DNA from: Nitrosotalea sp.
GTDB lineage: Archaea > Thermoproteota > Nitrososphaeria > Nitrososphaerales > Nitrosopumilaceae
Assembly (NCBI GenBank): GCA_023251295.1
Contig: JAHEYZ010000008.1
Coordinates: 1-32,250 of the forward strand
Length of the DNA: 32,250 bases
Direction of reading: 5' to 3'
The notes under the pieces were generated by a model. That model made no database searches, was not told the DNA's origin, and saw only the letters and a list, made by a program, of their open reading frames with translations. Positions 1-7,710 of the stretch are shown here, piece after piece. The translations under genes and the position numbers were made by a program. Every line of letters begins with the position of its first letter. Position 1 is the first letter of the stretch.

Positions 1-307
1 CGCTTCCTCCTGGTTCTCCTCCTCCGTTTGGCTTCATGTTATTCCAGAACATAGCATGGTTATCATATCCTCCACCGTGGAAGTTTACGGCACCTCTAAC
101 ATTTTCAGGTACCTTGTCTATGCTGGATAACAACTTGGTTAATTCCATGTTTTGCAATTCAGCGCTAAGACTTTCCAAAGCAGTGTTCAAGCCGTTTGTA
201 TATGCTTGGTGATGCTTAGTATGATGTATTTCCATTGTCTGCGCATCAATATGTGGTTCTAACGCATTGTATGCGTAAGGTAATTTTGGTAGTTCATATT
301 TCGCCAT
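1..307 (-). CDS. sod: Superoxide dismutase (Fe/Mn family), N-terminal part, cut by window edge
   Basis: Reading the minus strand from ATG at 307 gives 102 residues beginning MAKYELPKLPYAYNALEPHI, the standard N-terminus of Fe/Mn superoxide dismutases, which convert superoxide to hydrogen peroxide and oxygen in the cytoplasm. The metal-ligand helix EIHHTKHHQAY is present (first ligand His28, equivalent to E. coli MnSOD His26), and a second ligand His84 lies in GGYDNHAMFW. The remaining two ligands lie beyond the window edge, so Fe versus Mn cannot be judged. The gene faces away from the protease at 387, and the 79-base spacer carries promoter-like AT boxes for both. There is no stop codon inside the window; the gene runs off the left edge. 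For an aerobic ammonia oxidiser this is expected oxidative-stress defence. Confidence 0.95.
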   Translation of the reverse strand, partial: MAKYELPKLPYAYNALEPHIDAQTMEIHHTKHHQAYTNGLNTALESLSAELQNMELTKLLSSIDKVPENVRGAVNFHGGGYDNHAMFWNNMKPNGGGEPGGS

Positions 308-320
308 ACAAACCCCACGA

Positions 321-338
321 GTATATACAATTTATGGC
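321..338 (-). promoter_or_regulatory. Putative TATA region for superoxide dismutase
   Basis: An AT-rich stretch on the minus strand (CATAAATTGTATATAC) lies about 14-31 bases upstream of the sod start codon, the spacing expected for an archaeal TATA box with a short or absent 5' leader. Confidence 0.4.
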
Positions 339-354
339 TTTGGTTACATAATGA

Positions 355-362
355 ATTTTATC
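355..362 (+). promoter_or_regulatory. Putative TATA box for subtilase gene
   Basis: ATTTTATC lies 25-32 bases ahead of the ATG at 387, the typical archaeal spacing for a near-leaderless transcript. Confidence 0.35.
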
Positions 363-386
363 TGATGATATTTTGATAAGAAATGG

Positions 387-2420
387 ATGTATTACAAAAT
401 CATATTTTGCTTGGTTGTTATTTTGTGCGCTATCTTAATTTTTTCTAATTTTAAAACTAGAGAGTTTGGCAATACATATCTTGACAAAAGTGTTCCTCTG
501 ATAGGGGCTGATGTTCCTAGAAGTAAAGGTTTTGAAGGTAATGGAATTAAAATTGCAGTAATAGATACAGGGATAGATTACACACATCAGGATCTTTTTG
601 GTTTTGGTCCTGACGGAAAGGTAGTTGGAGGATATGATTTTGTGGACAATGATGGACAACCGATGGATACTAATGGTCATGGAACAGAAGTGGCTGGCAT
701 AATTGCAGCGGATGGAAACTTAAAGGGTGTTGCTCCAAAGGCAAAGTTACTTGCTTATAGGGTTTCAGCAACGGGTGAAGCTGTCTCATCAGAATTCATT
801 GTCAGTGCAATAAATCGTGCAATTAATGATAAAGCAGACATCATAAACATTAGCTTAGGTATAAACAAAACAAATGAGGAACTTGATACAGCTGTAAGTA
901 AAGCTGTAAAGAATGGCATTGTTGTTGTCACAGCTGCAGGAAATAGTGGACCTGGGATTCAGACAATTGGAAGTCCTGCAGAAAATATTGATGTAATAAC
1001 AGTCGGTGCTTCATATAACAACATAACATCAAGCATTGTTTCAACATTGGAAATTGAAAAAAAACAATATGAAGTAATACCAATGCGTGGAACCACCCCA
1101 TTGTCTGAATCAATCATTGGAAAGGTGGTTTTTGGTGACTACGGTAGAGAAAGTGATCTGATAAATACAAATGTAAAAAATTCTATTTTACTTGTAGAGA
1201 GAGGTAGTAATGTTAAAGATGAAAAAGTATTTTTTTCTGAAAAAGAACATAATGCTGCCCAAAGTGGTGCCAAAGCAATAATAGTTTACAATAATGAACC
1301 AGGAATATTTTTTGGTGAGCTTGTTCATCCAAATTCAAATGTAAATTATAAACCAAGCATACCAGCCTTGTCAATATCAAGAGATGACGGACTTGCCCTG
1401 AAAGAAAAATTACAAAATGAAACGATAGCGAATCTTAATGTCTTTTATCATCCAGATTTTGTAACACCGTTTAGTTCACGTGGACCAGTTTCACAATTTT
1501 ATATAAAGCCTGACTTGGTGGCACCAGGTGTATTCGTTAATTCCACATCCATAGGAAATAGATACAATCTTACAAGCGGAACAAGTTTTGCTGCACCACA
1601 TGTGTCTGGTGCTGCTGCCATACTTTTAGAGAGAGATCCTGATTTGGAACCATCCGAAGTTGCCTCATTGCTTGCCACCACATCGGATCCAGTATCAAAT
1701 CCTTATGGAGGTCTTTTCCCTGTAGAAATAGCTGGTAGTGGAAGAATAAATGTCGCAAAAGCATTTTCTGCAGATCTTATTATAGTCCCGCACAGTCTTG
1801 TTTTCAATCTTTCTTTAGAAAACCCAACTGATATTAAATCACTACAGTTGAATAGTCTACACGGAAAAATATCTCCCAAAAAAGTAGAAATTTCTTCGAA
1901 GGAAAAGAGTATAAAATTTGAGCATCATATGGAAAATGATCGTCTTTATGTCAAGACATCCATTACGGAACGACAACTAGGAGATTTTGAAGGAATTCTA
2001 ACAATCAATGATGATGTAACACTTTATCATATTCCTATTCTTATACACATAACAAAAGGTACAATCAATGCTACTGAAAAAGACGGACTGTTGAGTTTTA
2101 ATCTAGCATATCCAGAAGATTGGACGTACGCAAAAATTTCCTTAATAAATAGAGAAACTGAAGAAACTACAGTTACGTCAATTACACCATTAAAGAATTC
2201 TTCACTCAGAGTATACGACACGGGTGAATTTTGGATAAGGGCACAGATTACTACGAATAATACGGTTGACGATGCCTATGGAACAATCACAGTAGATAAA
2301 TCATCAGAAAAAATCTATATCGAATTTCTAGAGATGTACATACCATTAAAACAAGTTCTTATAATTTCTGGAATACTTTTAACATCTGTTATAATAGGAC
2401 AAAAGATTAGACGCCCATAA
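387..2420 (+). CDS. Membrane-anchored subtilisin-like serine protease (S8) with PA-type insert
   Basis: This 677-residue protein is a subtilase. The catalytic triad is visible: Asp60 in IAVIDTGIDYTHQD, His98 in NGHGTEVAGI and Ser400 in SGTSFAAPHVSGAA, with oxyanion-hole Asn186 in TAAGNSGPG. Between Asn186 and the Ser block, residues about 225-355 form an insertion resembling a protease-associated (PA) domain (SGAKAIIVYNNEPG), as in cell-envelope and plant subtilases. An N-terminal hydrophobic segment (residues 3-20) should direct export. After the protease core there are about 250 residues of probable beta-rich domains, then a C-terminal transmembrane helix (about 652-670) followed by a short basic tail. 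The protease is therefore predicted to sit outside the cell, anchored to the membrane. I see no recognisable propeptide, which is unusual for a secreted subtilase. It is a single gene with neighbours on the opposite strand. The substrate is unknown; S-layer or surface-protein processing and peptide scavenging are both possible. Confidence 0.93.
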   Translation: MYYKIIFCLVVILCAILIFSNFKTREFGNTYLDKSVPLIGADVPRSKGFEGNGIKIAVIDTGIDYTHQDLFGFGPDGKVVGGYDFVDNDGQPMDTNGHGTEVAGIIAADGNLKGVAPKAKLLAYRVSATGEAVSSEFIVSAINRAINDKADIINISLGINKTNEELDTAVSKAVKNGIVVVTAAGNSGPGIQTIGSPAENIDVITVGASYNNITSSIVSTLEIEKKQYEVIPMRGTTPLSESIIGKVVFGDYGRESDLINTNVKNSILLVERGSNVKDEKVFFSEKEHNAAQSGAKAIIVYNNEPGIFFGELVHPNSNVNYKPSIPALSISRDDGLALKEKLQNETIANLNVFYHPDFVTPFSSRGPVSQFYIKPDLVAPGVFVNSTSIGNRYNLTSGTSFAAPHVSGAAAILLERDPDLEPSEVASLLATTSDPVSNPYGGLFPVEIAGSGRINVAKAFSADLIIVPHSLVFNLSLENPTDIKSLQLNSLHGKISPKKVEISSKEKSIKFEHHMENDRLYVKTSITERQLGDFEGILTINDDVTLYHIPILIHITKGTINATEKDGLLSFNLAYPEDWTYAKISLINRETEETTVTSITPLKNSSLRVYDTGEFWIRAQITTNNTVDDAYGTITVDKSSEKIYIEFLEMYIPLKQVLIISGILLTSVIIGQKIRRP

Positions 2421-2427
2421 GATATAC

Positions 2428-3999
2428 TTATTCTGAAATTTGTGGACCGGCATCACGTATTTCTTGTGGTGTCCCCCCAAATTTCTTAAAGTTCTCTATG
2501 AACATACGTGCAAGTTTTCTAGCTGAGAAATCATATGAATCTTTTTCCACCCAAGTGTTTCGTGGATCTAGAATTTCCGATGGAACATCAGTACATGATT
2601 TAGGCACATCTAAATTGAATATGTCATCATGTCGATAATTTACTGTTTCTAGTTTTCCCGTAAGTGCAGCAGTAACCATATTTCTTGTATATTTTATGTT
2701 TATTCTCTTACCAATTCCATATGGGCCACCAGACCATCCGGTGTTTATGAGATAAACAATTGTATTGTGTGTTGTAATTTTTTCTCCAAGCATTTTTGCA
2801 TATACAGATGCATGGCGTGACATGAATGGAGCCCCAAAACACTCTGAAAAGGTTGCCTTTGGTTCTGTGATTCCCCTTTCTGTTCCAGCAAGCTTACTTG
2901 TATATCCTGACATAAAATGATACATTGCACCATCTTTTGTTAGTCTAGCTATGGGCGGCATCACACCAAATGCGTCAGCGGTAAGAAAGAGAATCACTTT
3001 TGGATTTCCACCTAAACTTGGTATTACGGCTCCAGGGATATAATCAAGTGGATAGGCAACCCTAGTATTTTCAGTTAAACTTCCATCCTTAAAATCTGGT
3101 TTCATTGTGTTTCTATCGATTACAACATTTTCTAGAACGGCCCCAGATCTTATGGCGTCCCATATTTGTGGCTCTGCATCTCTATTGAGGTTTATGCACT
3201 TTGCATAACATCCGCCCTCAAAATTAAACACACCTTTATCAGACCAACCGTGTTCATCATCTCCTATTAACATTCTATTTGGATCTGCTGAGAGAGTAGT
3301 TTTACCAGTTCCTGAAAGTCCAAAAAACAAGGCAGTGTCACCGTTTCTTCCGATATTAGCAGAGCAATGCATAGGAAACACTCCTCTATCTGGCAGAATG
3401 TAATTCATTACAGAAAACATTGCCTTTTTTATTTCTCCAGCATAACTTGTAGCGCCAATCAATACTAGTTTTCTTGAAAAGTTTATCAGAATAAATGCGT
3501 CTGAACGAGTCCCGTCAATCTCTGGAGTGGCTTTAAAGTCATTTATTGCAATTAGAGTGAATTCTGGTTTGAGTGATTCTAGTTCTGCAGCTGATGGTCG
3601 TATGAACATTTGTCTTGCAAAAAAACTTTGCCAGATATGATCATTTACGATACGTATTGGTAGCTGATTATTAGTGTCTGCACCGATAAAACCATCAAAA
3701 ACAAATATTTCTTTTTCTTCCAAATGTTTTTTCATTTTTTCAAATATTCTGTCAAACTTTTCTTCAGAAAAAGGATGATTGACTTTACCCCAATCTACTT
3801 TGTTATGAGTTTCATTATCATCTACTATGTAACGGTCATCTGGTGATCTTCCAGTATATTTTCCTGTTCTAACAGAAAGTGCGCCTGTAGAGGTAAGGAT
3901 TCCTTCGTTTTTAAGTACAGATAGATCTATCATATTTTTTACAGGCAAGTTTCGGTGTGTCTTTCCTGCCCTAATTCCTATTTCTTCTAGTTGAGACAT
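2428..3999 (-). CDS. pckA: Phosphoenolpyruvate carboxykinase (ATP)
   Basis: ATP-dependent PEP carboxykinase interconverts oxaloacetate plus ATP with PEP, CO2 and ADP, linking the C4-acid pool to gluconeogenesis. The family signatures are clear: RTGKYTGRSPDD near the N-terminus, the TSYAGEIKK segment, HCSANIGRNGDTALFFG leading into the P-loop GLSGTGKTTLSADPNR, and the metal-binding IGDDEHGW. Length is 523 residues from the ATG at 3999, normal for the ATP-type enzyme. The frame stays open upstream with other possible starts (ATG at 4038, GTG at 4050, the latter giving 540 residues). I prefer 3999 because the distance to the conserved NEGILTSTG block then resembles bacterial PckA, and a TTTAAAT box lies 21-27 bases upstream. 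A GGCGGTG sequence ahead of 4038 makes that start a real alternative. The 3' end lies 7 bases from the protease stop, so the two genes converge. In an autotroph using the 3-hydroxypropionate/4-hydroxybutyrate cycle it would supply sugar precursors (inference). Confidence 0.96.
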   Translation of the reverse strand: MSQLEEIGIRAGKTHRNLPVKNMIDLSVLKNEGILTSTGALSVRTGKYTGRSPDDRYIVDDNETHNKVDWGKVNHPFSEEKFDRIFEKMKKHLEEKEIFVFDGFIGADTNNQLPIRIVNDHIWQSFFARQMFIRPSAAELESLKPEFTLIAINDFKATPEIDGTRSDAFILINFSRKLVLIGATSYAGEIKKAMFSVMNYILPDRGVFPMHCSANIGRNGDTALFFGLSGTGKTTLSADPNRMLIGDDEHGWSDKGVFNFEGGCYAKCINLNRDAEPQIWDAIRSGAVLENVVIDRNTMKPDFKDGSLTENTRVAYPLDYIPGAVIPSLGGNPKVILFLTADAFGVMPPIARLTKDGAMYHFMSGYTSKLAGTERGITEPKATFSECFGAPFMSRHASVYAKMLGEKITTHNTIVYLINTGWSGGPYGIGKRINIKYTRNMVTAALTGKLETVNYRHDDIFNLDVPKSCTDVPSEILDPRNTWVEKDSYDFSARKLARMFIENFKKFGGTPQEIRDAGPQISE

Positions 4000-4114
4000 G
4001 AATTTACCTGTGTTTGTTGATTTAAAGTCCTCAATCATGAGATAAAACACCGCCTTCCATTTCCTTATTATCTCTTACTGCACTAGAAATCATCAATTTT
4101 GTTCCCAGAAACGT

Positions 4115-4124
4115 ATTTATTTTA
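4115..4124 (+). promoter_or_regulatory. Putative TATA box for L32e-L19e
   Basis: ATTTATTTTA/TTTAAAAT sequence lies about 24-32 bases before the ATG at 4147, consistent with a promoter for the two-gene ribosomal unit in the spacer shared with pckA. Confidence 0.4.
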
Positions 4125-4146
4125 AAATTCGAACAGAGTCTTCTAC

Positions 4147-4548
4147 ATGCCAATCAATAAAGAGATCTTGGAATTGCGAAGAAAGGCGTCAGAACGCAGA
4201 CCAGATTTTATCAGACAAGAAAGTTGGAGATACGATAGACTTGCAGAAACATGGAGGAAACCTAAGGGTATTGATAATCATCAGAGGAAACAGAAAAAAG
4301 GTTGGCCAAAAATCGTTAGAGCAGGGTTTGGAGGACCAAAAATTGCACGTGGATTACACCCATCTGGGTTTACTGATAATTTAGTTTACAATGTGAGAGA
4401 CTTGGAGAAACTTGATCCAAAAACCGATGGAGTGAGATTTGGTCACGGTGTTGGAAAAAAGAAAAGACTTGTGATCATATCTAAAGCAATGGAGAAAAAC
4501 TTCAAGATGTTTAACGCACGGGTGTCAACAAGTGGTAGTAAATCTTAA
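4147..4548 (+). CDS. rpl32e: Ribosomal protein eL32 (L32e)
   Basis: This 133-residue basic protein matches archaeal/eukaryotic large-subunit protein eL32. Recognisable segments are RPDFIRQESWRYDRLAETWRKPKG, with its characteristic tryptophans, followed by the basic KGWPKIVRAGFGGPKIARGLHPSG and the LVIISKAMEKN strand near the C-terminus. It binds 23S rRNA in the large subunit and has no bacterial equivalent, which marks the window as archaeal. The last 17 bases overlap the start of the L19e gene, so translation of the two is probably coupled. The usual archaeal neighbours L6 and L18e are not present on either side in this window, so this is a fragment split from the long ribosomal operon. Confidence 0.96.
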   Translation: MPINKEILELRRKASERRPDFIRQESWRYDRLAETWRKPKGIDNHQRKQKKGWPKIVRAGFGGPKIARGLHPSGFTDNLVYNVRDLEKLDPKTDGVRFGHGVGKKKRLVIISKAMEKNFKMFNARVSTSGSKS

Positions 4549-4987
4549 AACAAAGAGACATCTAGTCTCAAGAATTTTAGGAGTAGGAGCAAATAGAGTC
4601 AGATTTGATTCGGATCATCTTGACGATATTGCAGATGCAATTACACGAGACAACATACGAAGTTTAGTTACTGCAAAGATAATTGAGATAAAATCAATAA
4701 AAGGAACTTCTCGTGGTCGAGCACATTTTAAAAAATATCAGAGACGAAAACGCGGTGCAAAACAAGGTTCAAAAAAAGGCAGGAAAGGTGCCCGGGTAGG
4801 CAAAAAAGAAGTATATGTAAAAAAGATACGCGCCATGAGACATCAGATTAAAGTTTCAAAATCAAGAAAAGAGATCACAAACAAAGATTACTGGGATTTG
4901 TACAAGCAGGTTGGCGGAAACCAAGTAAGAAACTTGGCACACTTGAGAAGCTTAATAGAAGAAATTCGCTCAGGAAAACATATCTAA
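4532..4987 (+). CDS. rpl19e: Ribosomal protein eL19 (L19e)
   Basis: This 151-residue lysine/arginine-rich protein matches eL19. It begins with VNLKTKRHLVSRILGVGANR and has the basic middle RGRAHFKKYQRRKRGAKQGSKKGRKGAR, followed by YVKKIRAMRHQIK and the helical tail with DYWDLYKQVGGNQVRNLAHLRSLI. eL19 is an archaeal/eukaryotic large-subunit protein with a long helix that reaches toward the small subunit. The start is GTG at 4532, inside the 3' end of the L32e gene (17-base overlap); no ATG exists near the expected N-terminus, so the GTG start is well supported. It converges with the alkyltransferase gene, and the stop regions overlap by 4 bases. Confidence 0.95.
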   Translation: MVVNLKTKRHLVSRILGVGANRVRFDSDHLDDIADAITRDNIRSLVTAKIIEIKSIKGTSRGRAHFKKYQRRKRGAKQGSKKGRKGARVGKKEVYVKKIRAMRHQIKVSKSRKEITNKDYWDLYKQVGGNQVRNLAHLRSLIEEIRSGKHI

Positions 4988-5283
4988 AATCTGTGAATAG
5001 ATATTTTCACATCCAATATTTTGCCGTTTTTTATTTTTATTCCTTCATTTGACAACATCTTAGCTTTTACTTTTTCGCCCCAAGCATAACCACCTATTTT
5101 ACCGTCTGATTTTATGACCCTATGACATGGAACTATAACTGGATATGGGTTTTTGTTCATAATTTTTCCAATTGTTCGTTGTCCATTTTTAAGGCCAACC
5201 GCTTTGGCAAGTTCTCCATATGTAGTTATTTTTCCTTTTGGAACTTCTAGAAGTTTTCTGTAAACTTTTTCTTCAAGTTTCAA
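4984..5283 (-). CDS. ogt: Methylated-DNA--protein-cysteine S-methyltransferase, minimal form
   Basis: This small O6-alkylguanine-DNA alkyltransferase removes alkyl groups from guanine by transferring them irreversibly to its own cysteine. The active-site motif VPCHRV is present with Cys53, preceded by NPYPVI. The helix-turn-helix region includes ITTYGELAKAVG and QRTIG, where Arg36 is the likely base-flipping arginine. At 99 residues it is only the catalytic/DNA-binding domain, without the N-terminal ribonuclease-H-like domain of full-length Ada/MGMT proteins. It could alternatively be compared with the alkyltransferase-like (ATL) group, but ATL proteins have Trp or another residue in place of the cysteine, so this one should be active. 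The start codon is TTG at 5283, overlapping the stop of the upstream DTD2 gene by 4 bases (TTGA), which indicates co-transcription and coupled translation. Confidence 0.92.
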   Translation of the reverse strand: MKLEEKVYRKLLEVPKGKITTYGELAKAVGLKNGQRTIGKIMNKNPYPVIVPCHRVIKSDGKIGGYAWGEKVKAKMLSNEGIKIKNGKILDVKISIHRF

Positions 5284-6056
5284 ATCTTTATCACTTCTAG
5301 ATCTGTAGATTCTATAAAGTTTATTACTTTCTGTTTATTTTTTCCTAAACCACGCCAATCCAAAAGTGCGAATTTAGCTTCGTTATTTCGTTTTAAAATA
5401 TGAGAGAATAGGCTTTGATCTAAAAATTCCAAGGCGTATTTTGGCATAATGCTTCCTAAGGCATATTCACCATCTAATAATATCTTTGTAAACTTTTCAG
5501 GATAATGAGTACCACCAAAGCAAATTGCTACATCGTGCTTTTCTGTGGGATGTGATATTACATCGACTACAATCTTGGCAATATTTTTGCATAATTCTTT
5601 ATCATTCCACTCTTTTTCTGTTGTTCCCACTTCAATAAATAAAACAGGTTTATCGAGTGCAGTGGGACCATGATGTGTAGCTTCTAATGTGATTTCAAAC
5701 TTTGCAAAATCACTTCTTTTTTTCCATAGAGTTTGCAGATACGATTTCTGTAAATGAGGGTGTGGTATTGCGACTTGTTTTTTGAATCCACCAAAATGTG
5801 CTTCTGCGAAATTACCAGTATTATGACAGGTAAGCGCAAGAGTTCCTGTTTCAGCAGCATGTTTTGATAAAAATACGAACCCATCATAGTTGTACTTCTC
5901 CCCCAGCCAATCAGCTGAGATAGATGGCGTTGAAATTACAAGTAGGTCAAAATTTTTTCCACGGTACAATTCTTTATCTTGTTCCATGTTTTGCGAAATA
6001 AAACTGGCCATGTTATAACCTGCAGGATCTGATTTGTACGCAACAAGCAACTGCAT
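5280..6056 (-). CDS. dtdA: D-aminoacyl-tRNA deacylase, archaeal type (DTD2/GEK1 family)
   Basis: This 258-residue protein matches the archaeal/plant D-aminoacyl-tRNA deacylase family (DtdA, DTD2, related to GEKO1), which hydrolyses D-aminoacyl-tRNAs so that D-amino acids are recycled and tRNA is freed. The supporting segments are the N-terminal LLVAYKSDPAGYNMA, the conserved LEATHHGPTALDKPVLFIEVG with its paired histidines, and AICFGGTHYPEKFTK. It is unrelated in fold to bacterial DTD. The start is ATG at 6056. Its promoter shares a 39-base spacer with the divergent secE gene. The downstream alkyltransferase gene overlaps its stop by 4 bases. No other function is likely. Confidence 0.95.
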   Translation of the reverse strand: MQLLVAYKSDPAGYNMASFISQNMEQDKELYRGKNFDLLVISTPSISADWLGEKYNYDGFVFLSKHAAETGTLALTCHNTGNFAEAHFGGFKKQVAIPHPHLQKSYLQTLWKKRSDFAKFEITLEATHHGPTALDKPVLFIEVGTTEKEWNDKELCKNIAKIVVDVISHPTEKHDVAICFGGTHYPEKFTKILLDGEYALGSIMPKYALEFLDQSLFSHILKRNNEAKFALLDWRGLGKNKQKVINFIESTDLEVIKI

Positions 6057-6064
6057 GTGATAAG

Positions 6065-6087
6065 AGATATAAGTACACTTTATTAAT
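6065..6087. promoter_or_regulatory. Compact divergent promoter of dtdA and secE
   Basis: The whole spacer between the two start codons is 39 bases (6057-6095). GATATAAG at 6065-6072 lies 24-31 bases before the secE ATG on the plus strand. ATTAATAAAG on the minus strand (6078-6087) lies 22-31 bases before the dtdA ATG. Each TATA-like box therefore sits inside the initially transcribed or initiation region of the other gene. Confidence 0.5.
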
Positions 6088-6095
6088 TTCCTCCA

Positions 6096-6272
6096 ATGGG
6101 CAACCCAAGACAGATGTTAAGAGACATGGCAAACACTTTGAAGCTTGCCAAAAAATCAGATAGAGATGACTATACACAACACCTTAGGCTGGTCCTTCTT
6201 GGGATTGCTGCAATTGGAACAATTGGATTTATAATTCAGTTTGTGTTTTCAGTAATTACTTACGGGATATAG
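6096..6272 (+). CDS. secE: Protein translocase subunit SecE (Sec61 gamma homologue)
   Basis: This short gene gives 58 residues from ATG 6096 to TAG 6270-6272: an N-terminal amphipathic part (MGNPRQMLRDMANTLKLAKK, then SDRDDY) followed by one transmembrane helix of about 25 residues (LRLVLLGIAAIGTIGFIIQF and onward). That is the architecture of archaeal SecE/Sec61 gamma, which clamps the SecY channel in the cytoplasmic membrane. The position is decisive: archaeal secE usually lies immediately before spt5 (nusG-like) and rpl11, exactly as here, and the stop codon abuts the spt5 ATG at 6273. The product must work with SecY, which is not in the window, in exporting proteins such as the signal-peptide proteins at the right end. 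Confidence 0.9.
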   Translation: MGNPRQMLRDMANTLKLAKKSDRDDYTQHLRLVLLGIAAIGTIGFIIQFVFSVITYGI

Positions 6273-6728
6273 ATGACATTGAGTCAAGAAAAATCTCATT
6301 TCTTTGCTGTTAGAACTACAGGAGGACAGGAAAAGATAGTGATGGGACTATTAGAAAACAGAATCAAATTAAAAAAGATAAATATCCAATCGGTTTTGTT
6401 ATTAGAAAATCTCAAGGGTTATGTCGTAGTTGAAGCAATTGATGCAAATGCTGCTTTTGATGCGATGCAAGGAATTAGACACATACGCGGTCAGTTAAGG
6501 GGCGAATTACAGTTTAAAGACATAGAAGGATATTTGGTGAAAAAATCAACTGTATCAGAACTCGCAGTTGATAAGATTGTGGAAATAATAGGCGGACCAT
6601 TTAAGGGTATGAAAGCAACGATTACTAGAGTTGATCATGACAAAGAAGAAGCAACTGTGATTTTACTTGATGCTCCTTATCAATTACCAGTAACTGTTGA
6701 CGCAAATTACCTAAAGCTCTCCGCGTAG
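6273..6728 (+). CDS. spt5: Transcription elongation factor Spt5 (NusG-like)
   Basis: This 151-residue protein has the two domains of archaeal Spt5. An N-terminal NGN domain (about 8-85, starting HFFAVRTTGGQEKIV, with the strand GYVVVEAIDANAAFDAM) is followed by a C-terminal KOW domain (about 95-150, with VDKIVEIIGGPFKGMKATI). The NGN domain binds the RNA polymerase clamp across the DNA cleft together with Spt4 and promotes processivity; the KOW domain contacts RNA or ribosomes. The gene starts directly after the secE stop, and L11 follows 37 bases later, the standard archaeal secE-spt5-rpl11 order. The clamp partners RpoA and RpoB are encoded later in the window. Confidence 0.95.
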   Translation: MTLSQEKSHFFAVRTTGGQEKIVMGLLENRIKLKKINIQSVLLLENLKGYVVVEAIDANAAFDAMQGIRHIRGQLRGELQFKDIEGYLVKKSTVSELAVDKIVEIIGGPFKGMKATITRVDHDKEEATVILLDAPYQLPVTVDANYLKLSA

Positions 6729-6734
6729 CAAGGA

Positions 6735-6746
6735 TTAAATTTATAG
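6735..6746 (+). promoter_or_regulatory. Putative TATA box for rpl11
   Basis: TTAAATTTATAG lies 20-31 bases ahead of the rpl11 ATG, between the spt5 stop and L11. It suggests L11 has its own promoter in addition to read-through from secE-spt5. Confidence 0.45.
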
Positions 6747-6765
6747 TTTTAAGTAGAGAAAATTC

Positions 6766-7248
6766 ATGGCCGACATTCAAACAGTTTCTGCACTTGTAAC
6801 TGGTGGACAAGCTAATGCAGGACCACCACTGGGTCCATCGCTTGGTCCATTAGGGGTTAACATTTTACAAATTGTAACTGCAATAAACGATAAGACAAAA
6901 GACTTTGAGGGTATGAAGGTTCCTGTCATAGTTTCGGTTGATAAGGGAACAAAACAATGGACTGTAGAGGTTGGGATTCCATCTGCTGCAGCTCTTATTT
7001 TAAAAGAAGCCGGATTGCAGAAAGGTTCTGGAACATCAGGTGCAACATGGGTTGGAACAATCAGTATTGATTCCATAGTTAAGGTTGCAAAATTAAAAAT
7101 TGATTCTTCTTATGCTCAGGATATCAAAGCATCTGCAAAAGAAATTGTTGGAACTTGCCTGCCATTAGGCATTAAAATAGATGGTAAGAATCCAAAAGAA
7201 ATTACTGCTGAGATTAACGCAGGCAAGTGGGACGAAAAACTAAAGTAG
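6766..7248 (+). CDS. rpl11: Ribosomal protein uL11
   Basis: This 160-residue protein is the L11 protein of the ribosomal GTPase-associated centre. The N-terminal domain has VTGGQANAGPPLGPSLGPLG followed by VNILQIVTAIND, the proline-rich helix region conserved in all L11 proteins. The C-terminal RNA-binding domain follows, with SGTSGATWVGTISIDSIVKVAKLK and the AKEIVGTCLPLGIKIDGKNP segment that contacts 23S rRNA. Length is typical for archaea. Downstream, where L1 would be expected to follow at once, an Lrp-type regulator is encoded on the opposite strand, its stop only a few bases from the L11 stop, so L11 is transcriptionally separated from L1. Confidence 0.96.
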   Translation: MADIQTVSALVTGGQANAGPPLGPSLGPLGVNILQIVTAINDKTKDFEGMKVPVIVSVDKGTKQWTVEVGIPSAAALILKEAGLQKGSGTSGATWVGTISIDSIVKVAKLKIDSSYAQDIKASAKEIVGTCLPLGIKIDGKNPKEITAEINAGKWDEKLK

Positions 7249-7251
7249 ATT

Positions 7252-7710
7252 TTATTCTGAAGAAATGTAAACGGGATCCTTTTCAGTTCGTTGTAATTCT
7301 ACAAAAGTTTCTGTGTTTTGGATTCCTTCAATTCTTCCTATTTTTTCTATTGCTACAGTGTGTAGTTCTTCCAAGTTTTTTGCACGCACTGTAATTATGA
7401 TATCGAATCTTCCGGTTACTTCAGATATCATAGATACTTCTTGGGTCTTCAAAAGTGCTTTGTGAATTTGATCTTTTAGTTTTGGATCTCTATTTATCCC
7501 CATGGTTGCTTTTACACCTATGCCTATAAGTGATTCATCTACCATTATGGTGAATTTTTTAATGAGTTTCTTTTTGATTAGCCTTTTTATTCTGCTATAC
7601 AGAACAGAACTATTAATTCCAAGTTTTTTTGAAAGATTTGGAACAGAAACATTACCATCCTTTGTCAATTCGGTAAGAATTTTCATGTCAAGTTCATCAA
7701 ATTTGTGCAA
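7252..7710 (-). CDS. Lrp/AsnC family transcriptional regulator
   Basis: This 152-residue protein has the Lrp/AsnC layout. The N-terminal winged helix-turn-helix (about residues 3-60) contains DELDMKILTELTKDGNVSVP and LSKKLGINSSVLYSRIKRLI. The C-terminal RAM ligand-binding/oligomerisation domain (about 70-145) has EVTGRFDIIITVRAKNLEEL. Family members form dimers to octamers and usually respond to amino acids. The ligand and targets cannot be read from sequence. The start is TTG at 7710; an ATG in frame at 7686 would remove 8 residues and is the alternative. It sits inverted between L11 and L1 and faces L1 across a 169-base spacer, so it could autoregulate or influence the L1-L10 promoter (inference). 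Confidence 0.92.
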   Translation of the reverse strand: MHKFDELDMKILTELTKDGNVSVPNLSKKLGINSSVLYSRIKRLIKKKLIKKFTIMVDESLIGIGVKATMGINRDPKLKDQIHKALLKTQEVSMISEVTGRFDIIITVRAKNLEELHTVAIEKIGRIEGIQNTETFVELQRTEKDPVYISSE

